64,000 nt of DNA from Peterkaempfera podocarpi. GTDB lineage: Bacteria > Actinomycetota > Actinomycetes > Streptomycetales > Streptomycetaceae. This document shows, in pieces, positions 54,934-63,202 of this stretch. The notes below the pieces were generated by a model. That model was not told the DNA's origin. It saw nothing but the letters and a program-made list of their open reading frames with translations, and did no database searches. Position numbers and translations under genes: made by a program. Every line of letters starts with the position of its first letter. The stretch's first letter is position 1. The stretch covers positions 5,580,001 to 5,644,000 of the forward strand of contig NZ_CP162102.1 in NCBI RefSeq assembly GCF_042466665.1, read 5' to 3'.

Positions 54934-55574
54934 TCACCGCCCGGTCAGCTGGCGGCGGCACTCGGCCGCCAGCTCCGGATAGGCCCGGGCGATGGCGTCG
55001 TGCAGCCGTGCCCGAAGCAGCTGGGCGGCCTCGGTGCGGCCGGCACCGCCGTAGAGGCCGTCCAGCAGGGCGTCGTAGCGGGTGAGCCGGTGCCGCAGAT
55101 AGTCGACCTGCCAGCGGGTCAGGGTGGCCGGGTCGACGGTGGCGACCACGGCGGGGTCGGGGATGTGCCCCGGCCGGTCCCAGGCCCGCTCCCGATCGCG
55201 GCGGTTGCGGTGCCGTACGGCCTCCTCGGCCAGCTCACCGCGGCTGAGCCGGGGCACCTCGACCGGCTCCGCCGCGATCCGGTCCAGCACTGCTCTCCGG
55301 CGGCGCGTCGCGGCCTCCCGGGCGGCGGCCGAGCGGCGGGCGGCGGTCGCCAGCGCAAGGGCGAACTCCACGGTGCCCTCGGCCGACTCGACCCGCCCGA
55401 TGGAGAACATCCGGGTCGGTGCGGCCGCGCCGTAGAAGGGGCTTCGGCCCTGGGCGTCCGGCTCGCCCAGCAGGTCGCGGACCATGGACGGAGTCCAGCC
55501 GCGGGCCCGCGGGCCCCCAGCGTGTAGTAGGCCCGATGGAGCTCGCCCCCAGGGCTGGTCAGGGATTCCGCCAT
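54934..55574 (-). pseudogene. Small unknown protein, probable frameshift near its start
   Basis: The N-terminus MAESLTSPGGELHRAYYTLGARG is in one frame and the rest (ARGWTPSMVRDLLGEPDAQG to the end) in another. One missing base between about 55503 and 55514, in a GGGCCCGCGGGCCC run, would join them into a 213-residue protein with the layout LG-ARG-ARGW expected for this kind of protein. The middle is Arg/Ala-rich and helical, and a MerR-like start is possible. If no error exists, an alternative start downstream would give a shorter protein. Function is unknown. Confidence 0.5.
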
Positions 55575-55693
55575 CGTCGTGTCCCCCCGTCGTCCGGCGG
55601 ATCGTCGGAATACTACGTATAGAGCACGCCACTGACAGTCATCACCGCGGCCGGGCGTCTCCGGGCCGCGGCCGCCTGCTACCGGGCCGCCTG

Positions 55694-57349
55694 CTACCGG
55701 GCCGCCGGGCCGCCGCCGGCCGGCACCGCCGACCTGATGTCCAGCACGAAGACCAGCGTGGCGCCGGGCCCCACCCCCAGGGCCGAGCTGCCCTTGCTGC
55801 CGAACGCGTCCTCGGGGGGTGCCACCACCAGCAGCCTGCTGCCCACCCGGTGGCCGACCACGCTGCGCTCCAGTGCGTCGATCACCTGGCCGGCGCCGGC
55901 CTGGAAGACCTGCGGGCGCTCCCCGGGGTCGTAGGAGCTGGGGATGGATCTGCCCGCGGTCCAGTCCGCCGCCGTGTAGTCGACGGTCACCCTGTCCTGC
56001 TGACGGACCGTGCGGCCGGTGCCTTCGCTCACCGTGGAGACGCCGAACCGCTCGTCCTTCGGAGGCCGGTCCGGCAGGGTGAGCCCGGCCTTGCTGCCGA
56101 AGGCGCCGGACACGGCGACCGTCGGATCCAGCCCGGAGACCTCGCCACCGGCAGCCGGCGCCCCGGGCCCGCCGGGGCCGACCGAGGCGCCACCGCGCCC
56201 ACCCGCTGTCGGGGCGCCCCCGCCGGCAGGCCCCGAGGCGACGGGCGTGCCGGTCGGGTCGGCGGCCCCTGCCCGGCCGATCCCGTCGGGGCCGTGGACG
56301 ACCGTGTACGCCGCCCCGCCACCCGCCAGCAGCACCAGGGTGGCGACCACGGCGGACAGCCCCGGCCGACCGGGCCGGCGGACGGTGGCGGTCCGGCCCG
56401 CCACCGTGCGCTCCCAGCCCAGTCGCGGGCCGGAGAGGCCTTCAGGCGTGGGTGGGACGGACCAGTGGGCGGCGATCGCCGCCTCCAGCGTCTCGGGGCC
56501 CGGCCTTCCCGGATGCGCGGGTGACGCTCCGGTCAGCAGCCGCAGGCAGGCCTCGGCCAGTTCGGCCGCGGTGGGCCGCCGCGCGGGCTCCTTGTCCAGT
56601 GCGGCCTGCACCAGCGGCAGCAGCCGGGGAGGGACACCCTCCGTGTCGGCCTCCTCGCGCACGATCCGGTAGGCGACCGCGTCCGGGGCGCCCCGGCCGA
56701 AGGGGGGCCGGCCGGTGGCCGCATACGCGGTCAGCGCTCCCCAGGCGAAGACGTCCGCGGCGGTGCCGGTCCGCTCGCCCCGGTACTCCTCCGGGCTGGT
56801 CCAGCCGGGAGTGCCGGTCCAGCTGCCGGTGCGGGTGATGGCGGTCTCGTCGAGGACATGGGCGATGCCGAAGTCCAGGACGCGGGGGCCGCGTCCGGCC
56901 AGGATGACATTGCCCGGCTTGAGGTCCCGGTGCACCACGCCCGCCGCGTGCACCCCGGCCAGCGCACCGGCCACCCCGGCGGCCAGCGCGGACAGGGTGC
57001 CGCCCCGCAGCCCCCCTCCGTGGGCCAGCTGGTCGTGCAGGGTCGGGCCGGCCACGTACTCGGTGGCCAGCCAGGGGCGGGCGGTGTCGGTGTCCGCGCC
57101 CAGCAGGGGAACCAGGCACGGCCCGGTCACCCGGCGCAGCAGGTCCACCTCGCGGCGGAAGCGGGCCCGGAACGACGGGTCGTCGGCGATCTCCGCGCGG
57201 ACCACTTTGACCGCGACCCGACGGCCCTCACGGTCGGCGGCGGCGTACACGATGCCCATGCCGCCCGCACCGAGCCGGCCCAGCACCCGGTACGGGCCGA
57301 TCTCGACGACATCTCCGTCGGTCAGGGGAAGAACTCGGCTGGTGGCCAT
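55694..57349 (-). CDS. Ser/Thr protein kinase with extracellular FKBP-type domain
   Basis: A 551-residue membrane protein. The kinase (about 18-275) has Lys48, HRDLKPGN (140-147) and DFG (159-161), all needed for activity. One transmembrane helix (330-351) follows, then a Gly/Pro/Ala-rich linker. Residues about 440-538 match FKBP-type peptidyl-prolyl isomerases (VTVDYTAADWTAGR, FQAGAGQVIDALERSVVGHRVGSRLLVV, PPEDAFGSKG, VGPGATLVFVLDI), placed outside the cell. Such kinases usually carry PASTA or NHL sensors; an FKBP sensor is unusual. The ligand could be a peptide, an exported protein or a macrolide-like compound. Confidence 0.85.
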   Translation of the reverse strand: MATSRVLPLTDGDVVEIGPYRVLGRLGAGGMGIVYAAADREGRRVAVKVVRAEIADDPSFRARFRREVDLLRRVTGPCLVPLLGADTDTARPWLATEYVAGPTLHDQLAHGGGLRGGTLSALAAGVAGALAGVHAAGVVHRDLKPGNVILAGRGPRVLDFGIAHVLDETAITRTGSWTGTPGWTSPEEYRGERTGTAADVFAWGALTAYAATGRPPFGRGAPDAVAYRIVREEADTEGVPPRLLPLVQAALDKEPARRPTAAELAEACLRLLTGASPAHPGRPGPETLEAAIAAHWSVPPTPEGLSGPRLGWERTVAGRTATVRRPGRPGLSAVVATLVLLAGGGAAYTVVHGPDGIGRAGAADPTGTPVASGPAGGGAPTAGGRGGASVGPGGPGAPAAGGEVSGLDPTVAVSGAFGSKAGLTLPDRPPKDERFGVSTVSEGTGRTVRQQDRVTVDYTAADWTAGRSIPSSYDPGERPQVFQAGAGQVIDALERSVVGHRVGSRLLVVAPPEDAFGSKGSSALGVGPGATLVFVLDIRSAVPAGGGPAAR

Positions 57350-57485
57350 GGCTCCTCGGATCCTCGGAGGGCGGTCGCCCGGCGGTGGCGTACCGGAGGC
57401 GGCGTACTGCTGCACGGATGACGCGGCGGACCGTCGAAGGGTTCACCGTTGACTGCGGAGGGCGGCGGTGGTTAGCGTCGGCAGC

Positions 57486-57500
57486 TCAACAGACTGTTGA
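57486..57500. promoter_or_regulatory. Inverted repeat upstream of the DUF6986 gene
   Basis: TCAACA-GAC-TGTTGA is a perfect 6-bp inverted repeat with a 3-base spacer, six bases upstream of the ribosome-binding site GGAGG of the DUF6986 gene. It could be an operator for a GntR/IclR-type repressor. Confidence 0.5.
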
Positions 57501-57520
57501 ACCCCGGAGGGGTGGCGCGG

Positions 57521-58816
57521 ATGACGCAGCATCAGGCGCGCGGCCGTACGACGCTCCCCGCCGCGCTGCTCGCGGAGGTGGACACCTCCCTCGCCGAGGT
57601 CGACACCGAACTGGCGCGCCGCTACCCCGGCGACCCCGGCAGCCGCCAGCCCGTGCACACCGTCTATGTGCCCGCGTACGCCTTCGACGCCGCCACCGTG
57701 CGGTCCTGGGGCGCGCAGGCGCTGGCCGCCATGGACGCCCACGCACCCACCCCCGAGGCCTTCGCGGCGGCGCTCGGCGTGCCCGATGACGGACTCGCCG
57801 CCGAGGTCCACGCCCGGGTCCGGGCCAAGCTGGCCCGCGAGCCGGTGGAGGATCTGCGCATCGACTTCGAGGACGGCTACGGCCCGCACTCCGACGCCGA
57901 GGAGGACGCCGATGCGCTGCGCACCGCCCACCTGGTGGCCGGCGCCGCCGCGGAGGGGGCAGGGCCGCCGTATGTCGGTATCCGCATCAAGTGCCTGGAG
58001 TCCGCGGTGCGTGCGCGCGCCATCCGCACGCTGGACCTCTTCCTCACCGGGCTGCTGGATGCCCCCGGCGGCCCACCGGACGGCCTGCGGCTCACCCTGC
58101 CCAAGGTCACCGACCCCCGGCAGGCGACCGCCATGGCCCGGCTCTGCGCGGAGTTCGAGCGTGCCGCCGGACTGCCGGACCGGAGGATCGGCTTCGAGAT
58201 CCAGATCGAGACCACCCAGTCGATCCTGGGCCCCGACGGCCGGGCCACCGTCGCCCGGCTGATCGACGCCGCGGACGGCCGCTGCACCGGGCTGCACTAC
58301 GGCACCTTCGACTACAGCGCCGCATGCGGTGTCGGGCCCGCCCAGCAGCGCCCCGACCATCCGGCGGCCGACCACGCCAAGGCCGTGATGCAGGTGGCCG
58401 CGGCCGGCACCGGGGTCCGCCTCTCCGACGGCTCCACCAATGTGCTCCCGGTCGGCACCACCGAGCAGGTCCATGCGGCCTGGCGGCTGCACCACGGGCT
58501 GGTCCGGCGGTCCCTGGACCGCGCCTACTACCAGGGCTGGGACATGCACCCCGGCCATCTGCCGACCCGCTACGCGGGCGTCTACGCCTTCTACCGGGAG
58601 GGTCTGGAGGCCGCCGGGCGGCGCCTTGCGGCGTATCTGGCCGGTACCGCGGGCGGTGTGCTCGACGAGCCCGCCACCGCCAGGGCGCTCAGCGGCCATC
58701 TGCTGCGCGGCCTGGACTGCGGCGCCCTGGACGGCGGCGAGGTGGCCGAGGCGTGCGGCCTGGACCGGGCACAGCTGGAGTCGCTCGCCGGGCGAGGCCG
58801 CGCCGTCCGCAGCTGA
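57521..58816 (+). CDS. DUF6986 aldolase-like protein (HpcH/HpaI fold)
   Basis: A 431-residue protein of the DUF6986 family, related to the HpcH/HpaI aldolase/citrate lyase beta fold. Segments such as LRIDFEDGYGPHSDAEEDADA, IRIKCLESAVRARAIRTLDLF, IGFEIQIETTQSI and LHYGTFDYSA hold the acidic and arginine residues typical of these metal-dependent C-C lyases. GGAGG precedes ATG 57521. In streptomycetes this gene commonly neighbours purine or allantoin breakdown genes, suggesting a role in glyoxylate or ureido metabolism, but no such genes are in this window. It ends at a strong bidirectional terminator. Confidence 0.75.
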   Translation: MTQHQARGRTTLPAALLAEVDTSLAEVDTELARRYPGDPGSRQPVHTVYVPAYAFDAATVRSWGAQALAAMDAHAPTPEAFAAALGVPDDGLAAEVHARVRAKLAREPVEDLRIDFEDGYGPHSDAEEDADALRTAHLVAGAAAEGAGPPYVGIRIKCLESAVRARAIRTLDLFLTGLLDAPGGPPDGLRLTLPKVTDPRQATAMARLCAEFERAAGLPDRRIGFEIQIETTQSILGPDGRATVARLIDAADGRCTGLHYGTFDYSAACGVGPAQQRPDHPAADHAKAVMQVAAAGTGVRLSDGSTNVLPVGTTEQVHAAWRLHHGLVRRSLDRAYYQGWDMHPGHLPTRYAGVYAFYREGLEAAGRRLAAYLAGTAGGVLDEPATARALSGHLLRGLDCGALDGGEVAEACGLDRAQLESLAGRGRAVRS

Positions 58817-58830
58817 CTCAGGGAACGGTC

Positions 58831-58859
58831 GGCCCCGCGCCGCAGGGCGGCGCGGGGCC
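58831..58859. terminator. Bidirectional terminator hairpin
   Basis: A perfect 13-bp stem (58831-58843 with 58847-58859) with a 3-base loop lies between the convergent DUF6986 and BNR-repeat genes. Confidence 0.85.
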
Positions 58860-58907
58860 TTGGCGGTGACCGGCAGCGGTTCACGGCCGACGGTCAGTAC
58901 GGGCGGA

Positions 58908-61583
58908 TCAGCGCAGCGAGGCCAGGGCCATCGACCAGATGCCGCGCCCATGGCTGGCCGCGTAGAGTCGCCCGTCCGGTCCCGTCTTCAGCTGGAGCAC
59001 GGCGACGGCGGGAAGCCGCCCGACCGCTTTCCAGCCCGTGCTGCCGGGCGCCCGGTAGACCACGCCGAGGTCGGTGGCCAGCACCAGACCACCGCCGGGC
59101 AGCGCCAGCAGGGAGTCGGCGGGCACATCGGGCAGGTTGCGCGAGATGTCCTTCCAGCTCGATCCACCGTTCCAGGATTCAAAGACATGGCCGACACCGG
59201 CGCCGGGCCCCTCCGTCCAGTGCCGGGAGAAGCCGTTCACCGCCAGGTAGACGTGGTCGGCATTCCCGGGGTCGACGGCGAATCCGGAGAGGTAGCGGTT
59301 GGGCACCGTCCCGTCGACCGGCAGGTTCAGCTGGTGCCAGCCCGTGCCGTCGGCGTTGCCCACCGCGATGCCGCGGGCGAAGCCCTCGTTGTTGCAGGGG
59401 CCGCACCAGGCGGCGTACACCCGCCCGCCGGAGGCGGCGACCGCGGTGGCCACATGTCCCTCGCCCAGGTCGAAGGCGCTGGCCCACTCGGCGGAGCTGC
59501 GGATGGCGTAGCCGTGGGTCTGCACCCACACATGGCGGCCGCCCGCGATCCAGGTGGCGCTGTCCTTGGCGTCGGCGGCCAGCGGTGCGGTGAAGCGGGC
59601 CCCGGCGGAGCCGTCCTGGTTGTCGGGCGGGGCGACGGACCAGGAGGTGGCCCGGCTGGGGTCGGTGAGCCAGGAGCCGTCGTTGACCGCGCAGTTCTGG
59701 GTGACCTGCACCGCCAGGTAGACATACTCCTGGGCGATGTTGCAGCCGTTCGCCGGGTCGGTGAGGGTGTCGCCGCCGTCGCCGCCGAAGTTGGAGCCCA
59801 TCACCCGGTCCCGGCTGCGCAGTATCGACTGCCCGTTGTCCTGGAGCCCTCCGTTGACGGAGACACCGCCCTGGTCGCGGCCGATGCCCACCGAGTAGTA
59901 CTGCAGGGTGTCGATGGTGCCGTCGTTGAGCGAGGTCCAGTCGGTGGCATGGCCGTCCGCGTCCGTCGAGCCGTTCAGCGGCCGCCGGTAGACGCCGCCG
60001 TCGTTGCCGACGTAGAGGTAGGTCCTGCCGTGGTAGCTGCCCACGGTCACCGCGTGCTGGTCCGGGTGGGTGGTCGCGGGGCAGTTGCCGCTCTGCTCGG
60101 ACGGGTCGATGGACCAGCAGGGGAAGTCGAAGTTCCAGTACGGTCCGACCGCCGACCAGGTGGTACCACCGTCCCGGGTCTCGAAGACCTCTTCCAGACC
60201 GGCGTAGACGTGTGCGGGGTCGGCCGGGTCGACCTGCAGGAACTGGTTGTACCAGGCCTGTACACCGGGCTTGAAGCCGTCACTGGTGAGCGCCGAGCCC
60301 GCCGTGCTGAGCGTCGGGTAGTCGGCGATGCGCTGCCAGGGGCCGAACGGCGAGCCGCTGCGTGACACATAGATCCCGGCCAGCGAGCTGTCGGGGTCGG
60401 TCGCCAGCTGCTGGGGCGACTGGTCGATTGCGTAGTAGCGGGAGCCGTCGGCGGACCGGGCGAAGGTGACCGCCCCGACGTCGTCACTCGCCGTCGGCAG
60501 TTCGCCCAGGCCGTCGGCCAGCCGCCGCCAGCTGCCGTCCGCGGCCTTGGCGTAGAAGCCGTTGTAGTCGTCGCCGCTGCGCCAGCCGATCGCCAGCACC
60601 ACCCGGGAGGGGTCCCGGGGATCGACGGCGATGTCATTGGCGATGTTCTTGTACGGGGCGTCGGGGTCGTCGGCCTTCGGACCGCCGGGCAGATAGTCGG
60701 GGTTGGGGGCGTACTCCAGTTTCCATGCGCCGCTCAGCCGGCGGGTGGAGTGGCTCCACACGCCGCTGCTGGTGGCTGCCCACACCCGGTCGCCGGCGAA
60801 GCGCAGTTGGTGGATGGTGGTGTTCTCGAGCTCGGCGCCGCCCACCCGGTCCCGGGTGGTGAAGGAGTTGCGCCGGGGATCGGCGAGTGCGTAGACGCCG
60901 CTTCCCTGGTAGGCGTCGGAGTTGGTGGTGGCTTCGCCGGTGCCAAGCCAGAGCCTCCCCTCCCGGTCCAGGGCCAGCGCGCCGGTGGACTGCGAGGGCA
61001 ACTGGTCGCTGATGGGCTGCCAGTGGCCGCCGCCGCGGGTGGAGCGCCAGACACCGCCGCCGGCGCTGCCGGTGAACACATCACCGGCGTCGTCGGCGGC
61101 CAGGGCGGCGGTGCGTCCGGTCACCAGCCCGGCGCCGCCGCTGGAGTTGGAGCCGATGTCCCGGTAGCGGGGGTCGTCGGAGTCGTACGGCAGCCCGGTG
61201 ACATGGCTCCACTGCCCGCCGGTCCTGGGCAGAGCGCCGAGCGCGGACCAGGCGGAGCTGTAGGCCCCCGGTGCGATCGTCCCCGGAGAGGTGCGGGCTT
61301 CGGCGTACTGGGCCGCCCCTTCGGCGATCTCGTCCGCCTCGCCGCCGTCCCCGTCCCCGTCGCCGCCCTCACCGGCGTCGGCGGCGGTGGCCAGGGAAGG
61401 CAGGGCGCCCGGCGTCCGGGCTGCCTCGGCGCGGTGCCCGGCGGCCCCGGCCAGCTGCCTCGCCCCGAAGGGTTGTCCTGCGGTGGGGTCCGACGCATGG
61501 CCGACGGGTATGCCGACCAGCATCGAGGTGGTGACGGCGGCACAGATCGTGAGCCACCGCCTGGTGCGGGTTGGTGCTGACAA
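58908..61583 (-). CDS. Secreted BNR/sortilin-type beta-propeller protein
   Basis: An 891-residue secreted protein. TTG 61583 is preferred because GGAGG lies five bases before it; it is followed by a basic-hydrophobic signal peptide that ends near HA-SD. The mature part contains repeated blades with the pattern GGxxWxxxS or DGGTTW (VWRSTRGGGHWQPIS, VFETRDGGTTWSAVG, VFESWNGGSSWKDIS), as in the BNR/VPS10 propellers of sialidases and sortilins, plus Asp-box-like turns. There is no obvious catalytic triad. It may bind glycans or proteins outside the cell. It is a single-gene unit. Confidence 0.8.
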   Translation of the reverse strand: MSAPTRTRRWLTICAAVTTSMLVGIPVGHASDPTAGQPFGARQLAGAAGHRAEAARTPGALPSLATAADAGEGGDGDGDGGEADEIAEGAAQYAEARTSPGTIAPGAYSSAWSALGALPRTGGQWSHVTGLPYDSDDPRYRDIGSNSSGGAGLVTGRTAALAADDAGDVFTGSAGGGVWRSTRGGGHWQPISDQLPSQSTGALALDREGRLWLGTGEATTNSDAYQGSGVYALADPRRNSFTTRDRVGGAELENTTIHQLRFAGDRVWAATSSGVWSHSTRRLSGAWKLEYAPNPDYLPGGPKADDPDAPYKNIANDIAVDPRDPSRVVLAIGWRSGDDYNGFYAKAADGSWRRLADGLGELPTASDDVGAVTFARSADGSRYYAIDQSPQQLATDPDSSLAGIYVSRSGSPFGPWQRIADYPTLSTAGSALTSDGFKPGVQAWYNQFLQVDPADPAHVYAGLEEVFETRDGGTTWSAVGPYWNFDFPCWSIDPSEQSGNCPATTHPDQHAVTVGSYHGRTYLYVGNDGGVYRRPLNGSTDADGHATDWTSLNDGTIDTLQYYSVGIGRDQGGVSVNGGLQDNGQSILRSRDRVMGSNFGGDGGDTLTDPANGCNIAQEYVYLAVQVTQNCAVNDGSWLTDPSRATSWSVAPPDNQDGSAGARFTAPLAADAKDSATWIAGGRHVWVQTHGYAIRSSAEWASAFDLGEGHVATAVAASGGRVYAAWCGPCNNEGFARGIAVGNADGTGWHQLNLPVDGTVPNRYLSGFAVDPGNADHVYLAVNGFSRHWTEGPGAGVGHVFESWNGGSSWKDISRNLPDVPADSLLALPGGGLVLATDLGVVYRAPGSTGWKAVGRLPAVAVLQLKTGPDGRLYAASHGRGIWSMALASLR

Positions 61584-61795
61584 CAGTTCCTCCCCAGCAT
61601 GGGTCTGCGGGTACTGCCGACGACCGGAAGGCCGTCCAGGGAGGACCCGATCACGCGGGGAGTCCGGGGAGTGACCGCAGGTGAGCAGATTTGACCCAAG
61701 TTTTGTGCTGGACCTGCCATCCGCAGAGCCCTGGAGAACCGGTGTCCGGCCGTCCGCCGAATCCGGGCGCTCATGGCTGCGCATAGGGTGGTGGC

Positions 61796-62470
61796 ATGTC
61801 CGACCAGCAGCGCCGTCTCACCGTGAAGGGGTCGGGCCGGCACGAGATCGAGATCAAGAAGTCACGCTTCATCTGCTCGCTGGCGAGGGTCGCGGACGAG
61901 GAGGAGGCGCAGGCCTTCATCGCGGCTGTGCGCAAGGAGTTCTGGGACGCCCGGCACAACTGCACCGCCTTTGTCGTCGGCGACGAGCAGCGGCGTGAGC
62001 GCTCCAGTGACGACGGCGAACCGGCCGGCACGGCCGGGGTGCCGATGCTGGAGGTGCTGCGCCGCCGCGGACTCACCGACACCGCGGCCGTGGTCACCCG
62101 GTACTTCGGCGGGGTGCTGCTGGGCGCCGGGGGCCTGGTCCGCGCCTACGGGGCGGCCGTCTCCGAGGCGCTGGACCAGGTCGGCGCCGTCGAGCGGCGG
62201 CCGGTCGCACTGCTGGCCGTGACCGCCGGGCACACCAGGGCGGGCCGCCTGGAGAACGATCTGCGCGCCGCCGGTCACACCGTCCGGGAGGTCCGCTACG
62301 ACGCGGGCGGGGTCCGGATCGAGGTCGGCGTCCCCGAACCGGAGACTGCGGCCTTCCATGCCTGGCTCGCCGAGGCCACCGGCGGCACAGCCGAGGCGGA
62401 GGCGGTCGGCCGCAGCCATGTCGAGGTCGAGATCGAACCCGGCGCAGGGATGCCCTCCGACCGTAAGTGA
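61796..62470 (+). CDS. YigZ/IMPACT family protein
   Basis: A 224-residue protein of the YigZ family. The N-terminal domain carries KKSRFICSLARVADEEEAQAFI, DARHNCTAFVVG, the SDDGEPAGTAGVPMLEVL motif and VTRYFGGVLLGAGGLVRAY, all diagnostic. A ferredoxin-like C-terminal domain follows. Its relatives IMPACT/YIH1 modulate translation control in eukaryotes; the bacterial function is not established. Length is normal. It stands alone, divergent from the BNR-repeat gene. Confidence 0.93.
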   Translation: MSDQQRRLTVKGSGRHEIEIKKSRFICSLARVADEEEAQAFIAAVRKEFWDARHNCTAFVVGDEQRRERSSDDGEPAGTAGVPMLEVLRRRGLTDTAAVVTRYFGGVLLGAGGLVRAYGAAVSEALDQVGAVERRPVALLAVTAGHTRAGRLENDLRAAGHTVREVRYDAGGVRIEVGVPEPETAAFHAWLAEATGGTAEAEAVGRSHVEVEIEPGAGMPSDRK

Positions 62471-62636
62471 TGGTTGCTCAGTCCGCTTCGGGAGCCGGTC
62501 CCGAGCGGCTGCGGGCTGCGGGTTAGCCTGCTGGGACGCCGATGATGTCGGCCGTGTCGCACGGGGGTCCGGCACACCGCCGTGCCGGATGCCCGCTCCG
62601 TTTCAGGCAGCAGACCTTGCAGCAAGAGGAGCGTGC

Positions 62637-63035
62637 GTGGAGAGCAGCAGGCTGTTACAGCACCAGAGCGGCGGAACGCAGTCCGTCACGCTCGCCGGAG
62701 GCACCTCCGCGGGCGGGCTGGCGGTGAGATCCGGGAGCCGTACCGATGTGGTGGCGCGGCGGATGACCATGGCACCGGGAGGCGCCACGGGCCGGCACTA
62801 CCACCCCGGACAGGTGCTGGTGATCGTCGAGTCGGGCACGCTGACGCGTGTGCTGCACGACGGGACGGTGGAGACGACCCGGGCCGGCTGCGCCTTCGTG
62901 GAGGAGGGGGGACCCGGCCACGCCCACAGCGGGCACAACCTGGGGGCTGTGCCGGTGGTGCTCCATGTGACCTATCTGGTTCCGGCGGGCTGCCCGCTGT
63001 CGATTCCCGTGCGGTCAGCCGAGCGCTGCAACTGA
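62637..63035 (+). CDS. Cupin-domain protein
   Basis: A 132-residue single-domain cupin. The two conserved motifs are visible: GRHYHPGQVLVIVESGTL (first, with His, His, Gln or Glu metal ligands) and the later GGPGHAHSGHN (second, His). GTG 62637 has AGAGGAG five bases ahead. Such small cupins bind a metal and may act as isomerases, dioxygenases or sugar-binding regulators; the reaction is unknown. It is followed by a strong hairpin and is a single-gene unit. Confidence 0.8.
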   Translation: MESSRLLQHQSGGTQSVTLAGGTSAGGLAVRSGSRTDVVARRMTMAPGGATGRHYHPGQVLVIVESGTLTRVLHDGTVETTRAGCAFVEEGGPGHAHSGHNLGAVPVVLHVTYLVPAGCPLSIPVRSAERCN

Positions 63036-63052
63036 TCACTCGAACGGATGAC

Positions 63053-63090
63053 CGTCGCCCGGAGCAGGAACTCCTGCCCCGGGCGACGGC
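63053..63090. terminator. Terminator hairpin after the cupin gene
   Basis: CCGTCGCCCGG (63053-63063) pairs with CCGGGCGACGG (63080-63090), and the loop holds a second short stem (GCAGGA with TCCTGC). It begins 18 bases after the cupin stop. Confidence 0.85.
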
Positions 63091-63202
63091 GTTCTTCCAC
63101 CACCGGTACGGACGGGACACCGCGCCCGCGCCGCACCGCCATCCGACCCCCACCCACGGAGGACCGCCGGACCCCACCGCCGCACCACGGGAGGACCAGC
63201 GC

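Noticed and set aside
57521..58816. DUF6986 protein as a citrate lyase beta subunit or malyl-CoA lyase
   Set aside because: Only the fold resembles these; no partner subunits or CoA-binding hints were found.
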